Assembly (NCBI GenBank): GCA_029834535.1
Contig: JAQMWT010000279.1
Coordinates: forward strand, 1-32,798
Direction: 5' to 3'
Source: Chrysophaeum taylorii
Lineage: Eukaryota; Sar; Pelagophyceae; Pelagomonadales; Pelagomonadaceae
DNA length: 32,798 nucleotides
Shown here: positions 19,035 to 26,743 of the stretch, in pieces
Layout of the letters: every line of letters begins with the position of its first letter
How positions within the stretch are numbered: the stretch's first letter is position 1
The notes under the pieces: generated by a model
Told to the model about the DNA's origin: nothing
The model's input: only the letters and a program-made list of their open reading frames with translations
Databases searched by the model: none
Position numbers and translations under genes: made by a program

Positions 19035-21230
19035 TTAGGTGGAGTCTTCGCAGCGGCGTCCCGCTGAAATATCGCGGGAGATGTCCTGACCGGCGTGCTT
19101 GTCGAAGATGTTCCAGGGGAGGAGGGTGAAGTGGGCGCCAAAGGTAGACGAAATGAGCGGGAGGTCCTCGGTGCGCGTGATGTGCTCCTTGCCCACGTTG
19201 ACCCAGGCGACGAGGTCCGTGTTGCGGATGGGCTCCTCGTCCTGGAGGAACATGTCGAGGGTGACGGTGGGGTGCGCGGGGGCGTAGAGATCGTAGATGG
19301 AGGTGCATCGCGGTTCTTGATCCTTTCTCCGCGTCACGACGATCGCGCGCTTGGTGAAGGCGCAGGTTCTGACAAAGGGGTGGTCGTCGTCGAGGACCTG
19401 GGGAACCGTCGGTCCGGGCCAGATCGCGTAGCCCGAGGGCGTCGCATCTCCGATAGCATGGTCTTCGTTGATGATTCGGTAGTAGGTAAGCGGTCGACCG
19501 TCTGTCGCGGTCTCGGTTTCAAGAATCTCGCGGTCTAGCCATTTTGTCGGATACTTGTCAAAAATTGGGACGTGCGTGGGGTTGCCGGCCCTGACGGTGG
19601 TCTTCTCGAGGGAGTTAGAGGTGCCGAGGACATCCAAATCGACCTTGAAACTCGCAAAGTGCGAGTGAAGCGGCGCGGCTAGTCGGTCGTGGACGATCTC
19701 GCCCAAAATAGACTCTCCCGGCTCGGAATAGCGGGTCTCCATAAACCCCCCAAACTTGAGCGCGCAGACGATCGATCCGTCGAGGCGAAAGGCCATTTGT
19801 GTGATGTAGTCGTAGTTGCCGACGGTCGCGACGGCTCTGACCGCGAGGGCCCTGCCTCGAACGCCGTCGGCTTTTCCCGTCACGAAGGTCGTGTGACGCC
19901 AGAGGGTTTCGTCTTCGATCGTTTCGAAGATGCAGGCTGCCTTGAAGGGAAAGGCGCGGGCGGGGTCGGACTCGAAGCCTCCGTTCTCGAAAAACACCCA
20001 CTTGGGAGCGTACACGATTTCGGCCCCGGAAGGACAGTCGAGCGTCTCTATCAGGTCGCCCGACAATTGCGTCATCGAGTAGGCCGAATCGAGGTAAAAC
20101 ACTTGATCCGAATCGACGCCCGAATACAAGGCAGCGGCCTCGGCGAGCGATATCTCGTACGCAACGGACTTTCCCTTGAAGTGGATATCGTATATCGCTA
20201 GCCCCGTAGACGGTTTTACGGTGGCCGCGAACTCCCAGTCCATCCAGTTCACGAACGCCCCGTTCTTCTTCCTCTTTGTCGTCGTCGCTCGTTGCTTGTC
20301 CCAGGTCGATGGGCCGCAGGTAGGCCCCGGAATATCCCAGTCGCCCTTGTTTCCGTTGACGCGGTCGTCGATTCTGACCTCGCACCGGCGCCACCTCGGA
20401 ATATCCAAAAGTTCTGGGAGCGATAGGGGGCCGTGTCCGCAATAGTAAAAGTCGTACGGTTCGGGCCACTCTTCGGGATCAGGAGATGTCTGCGCAATCC
20501 GAAAGGACAGCGGATAGGGGTGTAACCACATGGCTTGAAAATTTTCCGGTACCCAAAAAAACCGGACCGTCGAGACGCGCGACTCGCGAGTCGAGGATAT
20601 GTCGTTAAACGCGAAGGGCATCATCACCGAAATCGACCCAAACGACGCCTCGAGCAGCGGTTTCAGTTGCGCGACGGTGGCCTCGACCAGAGGGAGAAAT
20701 GATGTTTCCCCCATATCGTAAGGTCGCTTCGCGAACGGATACGACGACGTCGGTTCGATCAGACCTTCTTTCAGATCTACCCTGAACTCGGTCACGTCCA
20801 TGCCGCCGCGCAGCACCGTGACCTTGGCGAGCCGCGGGGGCCGGGGCCCGCCGCCGCGAAGGTAGGCGACCGCCTCCTCCTTGGGAACCGGAAGCAGTTC
20901 CACCGCCGAGGTTCCGCTCAGGTAATTCTTCGTCAAGACAGTTTCGCCGCGCAAGCTCGTCTCTGAAGGCAACATTTTCCTCACAAATTCCGCGATCTCG
21001 ACCACCTCCTCGCTGCTCAGCTCGAAGAACAGCATCTCGTGCCGCGCCGAGTACGACAAGAACTTCCCGTTCCCCCGCGTCTCGCCCTCCCTCGTTTCTC
21101 CGATCACCAGCGACCGCACCAACACCCCGAGAACAAAACCCCCGACCACCAGCATCACCTGCCTGTATCTGCGCTTGGGGCGCCGCTCATCCTTTGGAAT
21201 GAAAGCACCCTGCTCCCCACCATCCCGCAT
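19035..21230 (-). CDS. Membrane-anchored copper amine oxidase
   Basis: 731 aa from the ATG at 21230; the open frame continues upstream only through a TTG. A basic N-terminus is followed by one hydrophobic helix (VMLVVGGFVLGVLVRSLVIG, about 26-45), so a type II membrane protein with an exposed catalytic domain is expected. Copper amine oxidases turn primary amines into aldehydes, ammonia and hydrogen peroxide using a self-made topaquinone. The cofactor motif is T-V-G-N-Y-D-Y, with the precursor Tyr at about 473. The likely catalytic base is Asp 381 in FYLDSAYS. The copper ligands are HSH (522 and 524) and the His of HITRTEDLPL (683). Base-to-topaquinone spacing (92) is close to that known in the family. 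Length is also usual. The substrate is unknown. It could act on extracellular amines for nitrogen supply or in wall cross-linking. Confidence 0.93.
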   Translation of the reverse strand: MRDGGEQGAFIPKDERRPKRRYRQVMLVVGGFVLGVLVRSLVIGETREGETRGNGKFLSYSARHEMLFFELSSEEVVEIAEFVRKMLPSETSLRGETVLTKNYLSGTSAVELLPVPKEEAVAYLRGGGPRPPRLAKVTVLRGGMDVTEFRVDLKEGLIEPTSSYPFAKRPYDMGETSFLPLVEATVAQLKPLLEASFGSISVMMPFAFNDISSTRESRVSTVRFFWVPENFQAMWLHPYPLSFRIAQTSPDPEEWPEPYDFYYCGHGPLSLPELLDIPRWRRCEVRIDDRVNGNKGDWDIPGPTCGPSTWDKQRATTTKRKKNGAFVNWMDWEFAATVKPSTGLAIYDIHFKGKSVAYEISLAEAAALYSGVDSDQVFYLDSAYSMTQLSGDLIETLDCPSGAEIVYAPKWVFFENGGFESDPARAFPFKAACIFETIEDETLWRHTTFVTGKADGVRGRALAVRAVATVGNYDYITQMAFRLDGSIVCALKFGGFMETRYSEPGESILGEIVHDRLAAPLHSHFASFKVDLDVLGTSNSLEKTTVRAGNPTHVPIFDKYPTKWLDREILETETATDGRPLTYYRIINEDHAIGDATPSGYAIWPGPTVPQVLDDDHPFVRTCAFTKRAIVVTRRKDQEPRCTSIYDLYAPAHPTVTLDMFLQDEEPIRNTDLVAWVNVGKEHITRTEDLPLISSTFGAHFTLLPWNIFDKHAGQDISRDISAGRRCEDST

Positions 21231-21334
21231 TATGGCTTTTCTTCTTCTCTGCCAGCCAACCAATGTCGGTTTGAATTGAGGACGACCGACCGGGTGCGGG
21301 TCCGGGTCCGGGTCCGGGTGGTGCTGGTGGTCCC

Positions 21335-21392
<58 letters not shown>

Positions 21393-21461
21393 TGGTCAAA
21401 AACAAATCTCTGCCTCTTCTGGGAATAATAAATAAATAAAATTAGGTGCTGGTGCTGCTCC
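21231..21461. other. Spacer between amine oxidase start and FKBP-CS stop
   Basis: 230 bp, containing a GGTCCG repeat (about 21294-21320), the long (GAAA)n tract and AT-rich sequence with overlapping AATAAA words on the plus strand (21424-21440). It must hold both the 3' end of the FKBP-CS gene and the amine oxidase promoter. Confidence 0.6.
21335..21392. repeat. (GAAA)n microsatellite
   Basis: About 14 uninterrupted AAAG units, roughly 105-160 nt upstream of the amine oxidase ATG, preceded by a GGTCCG hexamer repeat. Confidence 0.95.
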
Positions 21462-22430
21462 TCAAGATACGCGGCCTCGTAAAACGGAGGCCCATATGTC
21501 GCCGAGGGACTTTGGGGCGGTCGTGGTCCTTTTCTTTGCCAAGTACACATCAACGGCATGGCGGTCCTCGGCGACGGCCCAGGTGGACTCGTCGACGGCG
21601 ATGGTGCCCTCCAAGGCACCGGCAAGAAGCTCGCGGCCCTTGTAAGATAAAGCGAGCGTAGTGGGCGTGAGGCGAATTTGGACGTCGTCCCGCGACAATA
21701 TCGGAGCGGGGGCCTCGACCCTCAAGTACATTTCGTCCGCCGTCTCGGTCCACGAGTAGCCCTCACCCTTACCCTCGACGGGCACGGGAGCCGACTTGGA
21801 GAGGTCGCCGAAGACCGGACGTCGGGGGTGGTGGTCCTCCTTTGTTGTTGTCTCCTCCTGAATTTTTTCCGCCACGTCCGAAAGAAGCGAGTTTTCCGTA
21901 TTATTCGCTTCCGCGAGGCGCTCGAGCTCGTCTCTCAGAAGCCTGTCGTCTTGGTCGTTCTCGGCCTCCTGGAGGCCGTAAACGGTCTCGTAGTCGGTCG
22001 CGAAGTCGGTCCACCTATCCAGCTCGAGCTCGAACAACAAGGCAGCCTTCGGTGGCACGTGCGGCTCGGCTCCGCGCGTCCCGAACGCGTACTCGTGACC
22101 GGCAAACACTTCGCACACCTCGCCCACGCGCATCGTCTTCACCGCCAGATCCCACGCGATCGTCGCCTCGCCCTCGCCTCCGCCCAGCGTGAACTCGAAC
22201 GACGCCTTCGGTTGAAGCATCCCCACGCGCTCGCCCCGCTTCGGAGGGTACCCCTCGGCAAGCCAGGCTGTCCATCGCACTTCGCAGACGGCGCCGTGCC
22301 GCGGGAACGCTTCCGACTCGTTCCCAGCAACTATGCGCCGCTTCAGGCACCGACCGTCCCCGCTCAGGTCCTCCCAGCCCTTGGGCAATTGCAGCAGAAC
22401 GGTGGCGAAGCCAAGAAACAAAGGCCGCAT
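21462..22430 (-). CDS. FKBP-type isomerase fused to a CS (NudC/p23-like) domain
   Basis: 322 aa with the ATG at 22430. The N-terminus (MRPLFLGFATVLLQLPKG) is hydrophobic and signal-peptide-like. Residues about 19-140 read as an FKBP peptidyl-prolyl isomerase fold, with the core IAWDLAVKTMRVGE then FAGHEYAFG (the MxxGE and AYG signatures) and LLFELELDRW at the end. An acidic, probably coiled segment (about 151-192) links to a CS domain that opens with YSWTETADEMYLRV (225-238) and ends near STWAV. CS domains occur in p23, Sgt1 and NudC co-chaperones. A two-module folding helper is the likely role. If the signal peptide is real it works in the ER lumen, which is unusual because CS co-chaperones are normally cytosolic. 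Some FKBP active-site aromatic residues look replaced, so isomerase activity is uncertain. Confidence 0.8.
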   Translation of the reverse strand: MRPLFLGFATVLLQLPKGWEDLSGDGRCLKRRIVAGNESEAFPRHGAVCEVRWTAWLAEGYPPKRGERVGMLQPKASFEFTLGGGEGEATIAWDLAVKTMRVGEVCEVFAGHEYAFGTRGAEPHVPPKAALLFELELDRWTDFATDYETVYGLQEAENDQDDRLLRDELERLAEANNTENSLLSDVAEKIQEETTTKEDHHPRRPVFGDLSKSAPVPVEGKGEGYSWTETADEMYLRVEAPAPILSRDDVQIRLTPTTLALSYKGRELLAGALEGTIAVDESTWAVAEDRHAVDVYLAKKRTTTAPKSLGDIWASVLRGRVS

Positions 22431-22497
22431 TTTTGTTTTATATTATCGTGTTTTTTGTAATCCTAACTAACCCTCTCATGGGGAGACCGGGCCTTTT

Positions 22498-22549
22498 CAC
22501 CGGGGTATATATAGCCCCAGGCACTCGCACACACCAGGACCGGCATTCC
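22498..22549. promoter_or_regulatory. TATA-containing repeat block, copy 1; possible promoter of the FKBP-CS gene
   Basis: 52-nt block shared, with a single base difference, with 23150-23201. It contains GGGGTATATATAGCCCC, which is close to palindromic and carries a TATA-box-like core readable on both strands. Copy 1 is 68 nt upstream of the FKBP-CS ATG (minus strand), a reasonable core-promoter distance. Copy 2 has no gene start nearby, so the block may simply be a dispersed repeat. Confidence 0.45.
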
Positions 22550-22787
22550 CCATAACCGCATGAGTGTCATGTGTGTATGAAGTGAACGTGGCATGTGACC
22601 TAGTGTCAGGACAGGCGACGTGGCGCGTGCGTGGCGCGTGCGTGGTGTGTCAGTGACGTGTCACTGGGACAGGCTGGTGCCTCCCCATCCAGCGAAGCGA
22701 TCAGGTGCGAAGAGAGGGCTGCAGGAGGCACTTGAAAGGAGCGAAGCGCCGCGGAAGGGCGCGAAAAAGAAAGAACATGAGCAAGGT

Positions 22788-22816
22788 AGGACCGGCATTC
22801 CTACCCTCACCTTTTG
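22788..22816. repeat. Partial copy of the dispersed block (29 nt)
   Basis: Identical over 29 nt to 23188-23216, beginning AGGACCGGCATTCC and ending CACCTTTTG. The first 14 nt also match the end of copy 1 (22536-22549). Confidence 0.8.
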
Positions 22817-23016
22817 GTTATGGGCCCTTAAAGCGCTCGAGGTGGATCGCGCGTTCGAATCCGCCCCACCGCTGCGCCGCAAGGAGTGTGTGAGTGCCTT
22901 CGAAGCAGTTGCCATCGCCAACTGCTGGAGCCCCGTCGTCTAGCACTCACACTAGACCCCCCTCACCTGGGCGCTTTCACTTACCAGGACCGGATGTTCA
23001 TCTCCGACGCAGATGT

Positions 23017-23084
23017 TCATCTTAAGCAGATGGCGTCGTCGCCTGCTGGGTCATCTTAAGCAGATGGCGTCGTCGCCTGCTGGG
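23017..23084. repeat. Perfect 34-bp tandem duplication
   Basis: Two adjacent identical 34-nt units (23017-23050 and 23051-23084), starting TCATCTTAAGCAGATGG and ending CGCCTGCTGGG. Confidence 0.95.
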
Positions 23085-23149
23085 TCCCCACCGTCTCGCA
23101 TACATGCTTGACTCGCCCCAGATGTTCACGTTTCACTATGATGGGGAAG

Positions 23150-23216
23150 CACCGGGGTATATATAGCCCCCGGCACTCGCACACACCAGGACCGGCATTC
23201 CTACCCTCACCTTTTG
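23150..23216. repeat. TATA-containing repeat block, copy 2
   Basis: Starts with the same 52 nt as 22498-22549, with one difference, and continues 15 nt further to include the sequence shared with 22788-22816. It is therefore the most complete copy. Confidence 0.9.
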
Positions 23217-23480
23217 CTTTTTACCTTCTTCCCCCGACGACGACGTTCTACCTTCCTTTCTTCTTGAGACGAGCTTTTTTTTTTTTCCACCACAGACTGG
23301 GGGTTGTCCCTCCTCGTGTCCTCGTCGTTTTTTGCGCGCCTTCGGTTGTTCGTCGCATTTTTTTTCTATAACGGTTTTTTGTTGGGAGGGGGGGAGATAA
23401 AGCGTCGTGATCGTCGTCTTCTGTTCGACCCGGCCACTACTCCCGCCCACCGACGATCCTTTGAGTTTGCTACTAATTCA

Positions 23481-25736
23481 TTAATAGCCTTGGAAATAGA
23501 GTTGGGTGATCGAGGAGGACGACCCCCCTTCCTCCTCCTCCTCCTCCTCCTCCTCCTCAGCGAGGTCCCCTTGGTGGGAGCTGTCGTCGGCGAGGGGCTT
23601 GAGGGTATCGTAGTCGGCGAATCGGTTCGCTTTGTGCCAGAAAAAGTGCTGGGCGCAGCGGCGGGCGGCTGTCGCGAGGGCGGCGGCATAGGGTGCCGTG
23701 CGGGCGAGCGCCTCGACGCAGTTCCGCGCGTCCGGGACTAGAGGGCCCGAAAATCTTCCAAAGTCGGCGCTTAGATTGGAAAAATCGAATTTCGCGCCTT
23801 GGTAGACGACGGCGGCACCGCCCGCCGTCACCCGGTCGACGCCAAGACTAGCTCCTCTAGAAGACGAAAACTCGAGCGAGAGTCGTTCGGCACGCAAGAG
23901 AGAGGTTCCGAGGCGGAGGTCGATTGCCGGAACGTCGACGAGGGTTTTATAATCGCGATCTTTAGGCGCGACGACCGACCGGTGCGAGTGGCGGCGCCTG
24001 CCGCGAAAAAATCGTGGCGCGAGACGGCGCGCCAATGCGACAGAGTCGCGGCGCGCCACGACGATCTCGAGGGCGTAGGTTGCCGAGGACAAGATCGACG
24101 CGTCGAGCGGCACGATCGACAGGCCTTCCTCGGAAGACGACACTTCGCGCTCGGCGACCGCGAGCTCGGACGGCAACAAGAAGAGCTGGTCGGGGTCCAA
24201 CACCGCAAACCGGATGCGATCCTTACCCCGGGGAAGCTGAAAGGTGTCGAGGACGGGGATGGCGCGGTCGCCGCGGGTTGCGACCGTGCCGGGCGGCTCG
24301 ACCTCGCGCGCGAACGCCGGTCGCGGCTCCAACTCGGGCGCTTTGTTATCTCTATTGGCGGAATAATCATCGTCCTCTTCGCAGCAGCAGCAGCAGCTGC
24401 TTTCGAGGAGGGTTGCGGGCCGCGACACTACGGTTCCGACGCTCACCGCGAGTCGCCGCGGTAGGCTCGAGAAGTCGGTCGACCGCACGCGGACGGCGAC
24501 GACGGTCAGGCGCGCGCCGGCGGCCCTTTCGAGTCGCCGTCGCGCCGCCGGAAAGAGCGCGAGCTCAGAGGTGGAGAGCCCGTGTTCGCAGGCGATGGCC
24601 CTCCGGACGCGCGCCCACTTCGAGGTCCCGTCGAGGTGGGCTTTCGCGAGATCGGCGTCGAGGCGAGAGAGGAGCCGGGCGATCGCTCCGACCGACTCGG
24701 GACCCGGACGAACCCAGCTCCCCGCAGATATATCCACCCGGCTGCTGCTGCTGCTGCTGCAATCATCCTGCTCGTCGTCATCTCCTTGCTGCACCGCGAA
24801 CCGGAAGCTCGCTAGCGGCACCGACGCGAGACGCGCGTCGTCTTCGTCGTCGCGTCGTCGGCGTTTCCTCGTCGAAACGACGATTCGGTCGTGGGTCGCG
24901 CGACCGTCAAACGCCGCTCGGCGGACGACCTCCGCCGGGACCACAACCTCGTAGAGGCAGACGTCGGGCCCAGAGACCACGAGGGCGCGCTGGAGCAGCT
25001 GGACCCGCACGTCGTCTCCGCCCCAAGCAACCCACGCGCTCGCCGACGCGACGCCCGCCCGAGCCGAGGCCGAGACGCGCGCCCCGTCGACGACCGCGTA
25101 CACCGCCGAGAACAATGGGTCGTGCGACGACGAGAGCGGGGCGCGGTCGATGACTACGCGCAGCGCCCGCGTCCCGCGCCGCACCGCGCCGCACCGCGCG
25201 GCGAGTTCGTCGCCACGAAAAGGAAACGGACGATCGTCGAGACTCGCCGACGCGATGGCGCCGCGACATTCTGCCTCGCGCGTCCACTCGCAATCGCCCT
25301 CACGCCGCGCGCACCGCACCGCCACCTCCTCGAACCCAAAGCACACGCTCGTGCGCCCGTCCTCCGCCCGCACGAGCCCCCCGATCACGCGCGCGCTCCA
25401 GTCCCGCCCCGTAAGCCACGGACTTCCGGAACCGCCGGCCTTGAGCAGCGACTCGACAACCTCCACCGCCGCAGCCCGGGGCCCGCACGCCACCCTCGAC
25501 ACGACCACAACGAGATCCTCCACCACCAATTCCTTCGAAAACGTCGAAAACCGGGCCGCCCTCGCCCTCGCGATCTTCGGCCTGACGCCCAACGAACGCC
25601 AGGCACCGTGCTTCCGCCACTCATCGCACACCCGCAACCCCCGCACATCCACAATCCCGTCGCTGCTCACCTTGAACTCCTCCGCGACGATACCGAGCGT
25701 GCTCGAGCACCATTCGCGGACGACGCTCGCCAGCAT
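23481..25736 (-). CDS. Uncharacterised protein with chorein-like N-terminus
   Basis: 751 aa, ATG at 25736, one uninterrupted frame. I do not recognise the protein as a whole. The first 100 or so residues (VREWCSSTLGIVAEEFKVSS, then GIVDVRGLRV, a basic stretch, and KELVVEDLVVVVSR) resemble the N-terminal chorein pattern of VPS13/ATG2-type lipid-transfer proteins: a short amphipathic helix, then strands ending in an 'L-x-V-E-x-L-x-V' type segment. Those proteins are much longer, so this would be a short relative or a chance likeness. No signal peptide or membrane helix is seen. Triplet repeats in frame give a five-Cys run (about 24378-24397), a six-Ser run (about 24739-24759) and a long poly-Glu near the C-terminus (23531-23560). 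It diverges from the ketopantoate reductase gene over 46 bp. Confidence 0.7.
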   Translation of the reverse strand: MLASVVREWCSSTLGIVAEEFKVSSDGIVDVRGLRVCDEWRKHGAWRSLGVRPKIARARAARFSTFSKELVVEDLVVVVSRVACGPRAAAVEVVESLLKAGGSGSPWLTGRDWSARVIGGLVRAEDGRTSVCFGFEEVAVRCARREGDCEWTREAECRGAIASASLDDRPFPFRGDELAARCGAVRRGTRALRVVIDRAPLSSSHDPLFSAVYAVVDGARVSASARAGVASASAWVAWGGDDVRVQLLQRALVVSGPDVCLYEVVVPAEVVRRAAFDGRATHDRIVVSTRKRRRRDDEDDARLASVPLASFRFAVQQGDDDEQDDCSSSSSSRVDISAGSWVRPGPESVGAIARLLSRLDADLAKAHLDGTSKWARVRRAIACEHGLSTSELALFPAARRRLERAAGARLTVVAVRVRSTDFSSLPRRLAVSVGTVVSRPATLLESSCCCCCEEDDDYSANRDNKAPELEPRPAFAREVEPPGTVATRGDRAIPVLDTFQLPRGKDRIRFAVLDPDQLFLLPSELAVAEREVSSSEEGLSIVPLDASILSSATYALEIVVARRDSVALARRLAPRFFRGRRRHSHRSVVAPKDRDYKTLVDVPAIDLRLGTSLLRAERLSLEFSSSRGASLGVDRVTAGGAAVVYQGAKFDFSNLSADFGRFSGPLVPDARNCVEALARTAPYAAALATAARRCAQHFFWHKANRFADYDTLKPLADDSSHQGDLAEEEEEEEEEEGGSSSSITQLYFQGY

Positions 25737-25782
25737 AATAATATGTATATATATATCACTCTAGAGATAAGAATAAGAAGTG
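25737..25782. promoter_or_regulatory. 46-bp bidirectional promoter region
   Basis: This is all the sequence between the two divergent ATG codons. It is very AT-rich and contains TATATATATA near 25746-25756, readable as a TATA element on either strand. Both genes' core promoters and 5' leaders must fit here or overlap the opposite coding sequence. Confidence 0.6.
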
Positions 25783-26621
25783 ATGATCGAGGTCGTGGGC
25801 GGAGGGGCTTTGGGATCGATGATCGCAGCGCGGCTGCGGCGCGCGGGCGCGGGCGTGGTGTTGGTGGTCCGCAGTGGGAACGAAGAGCAAAGACGACGCC
25901 GGGTGCGGGTGCGCAGCCGTGATGAGGAGGACTTCGAGGTCGATCTTCCCGTCGCCGCCCGAAGCGGCGGCACGGGTCGGCGCGCCATCGTGTGCACCAA
26001 AGCCTTCGACGCGGCCGAGGCCATCGCGGCCTGTGTCGATAAGAGACCCCTGGTGTTATCTAACGGTATTTTGGCTTTGCGCGACACGACCGCGCCCTTT
26101 ATGGCGGCGGCGGCGACGACGACGCACGGGTGCTACGTCGAGGACGGGACTATCGTCCACGCTGGTTTCGGGACATTGTGGCTCCCTCGGAACACTCTCG
26201 CACCCGAGCTCCTGGCCGCGGGTCTCAGGCCCGTCGAAATCGACCATCGCGAAATGACCGAACGCCTCTGGCTCAAACTCGCGGCCAACGCGACGCTCAA
26301 TCCCCTGACCGCCCTCCTCGGCTGCCGGAATGGCGACGTCCTCCCCCGCGCCGAGGCCGAGGTCCGCATGGTGTGCGACGAGCTCGCGACCTTGGCAAAC
26401 ACCTACGGTGTCTCTCTGTCTGCCGACACACTCTTCGCAGCCGTCGAGGACTGCGTCCGAGACAACGCGGCAAACTTCTCCTCGATGTACCAGGATGTCA
26501 AGCACGGCCGCCGCACCGAGATCGACGCCCTCAACGGCTGGGTCGTCGACGCCTCCCGGCGCCGCGGCCTCGAGACCCCCGTTGCCTGCGCCGACCTCCT
26601 TCAAGCCATCAAAAACTTGTA

Positions 26622-26622
<1 letters not shown>
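25783..26622 (+). CDS. Ketopantoate reductase family (ApbA/PanE) oxidoreductase
   Basis: 279 aa from the ATG at 25783; the codon before it is GTG, so the ATG is preferred. An N-terminal Rossmann motif GGGALG (6-11) binds NADPH. The catalytic Lys of the family is at 165 in LWLKLAANATLNPLTAL, with the following Asn residues also kept. The C-terminal signature NFSSMYQDVKHGRRTEID supplies the substrate-binding Ser and Glu. Known members reduce 2-dehydropantoate to pantoate in pantothenate (coenzyme A) synthesis, although many eukaryotic relatives have unproven substrates. Length is slightly short but complete for the family. No targeting peptide is seen. It shares a 46-bp divergent promoter with the preceding gene and is followed 121 bp later by the adhesin-like gene in the same direction. 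Confidence 0.92.
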
Positions 26623-26662
<40 letters not shown>

Positions 26663-26665
26663 GAG

Positions 26666-26696
<31 letters not shown>

Positions 26697-26743
26697 AACT
26701 TGTGCTGTTGTGGCGATTCTTGGAAGGTCAAAAGTTCCGTTGA
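26623..26743. repeat. (CCG)n and (TAA)n microsatellites in a 121-bp spacer
   Basis: (CCG)n runs from directly after the reductase stop codon to about 26661, then (ATA)n from 26665 to 26695. The remaining 48 nt up to the next ATG show no clear promoter element. The reductase 3' end and the promoter of the following gene must both lie here. Confidence 0.9.

Larger units (their letters stand above)
22431..23480. other. Repeat-rich intergenic spacer
   Basis: About 1 kb upstream of the FKBP-CS gene and beyond the 3' end of the chorein-like gene. It holds two copies of a TATA-containing block, a third partial copy, a perfect 34-bp tandem duplication, a short GTGGCGCGTGC duplication near 22619-22645, the near-palindrome AGTGACGTGTCACT near 22650, and a T13 run at about 23275-23287. 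Open frames crossing it are low-complexity and not called. Confidence 0.6.

Noticed and set aside
22790..22880. Possible tRNA, because GTTCGAATCC looks like a T-arm
   Set aside because: The bases flanking the loop do not form the 5-bp T-stem, and I found no matching acceptor, D or anticodon arms.
23799..25922. Long plus-strand open frames opposite the chorein-like gene
   Set aside because: Arg/Pro-rich and domain-free. The minus frame has an ATG and balanced composition and ends at a normal stop.
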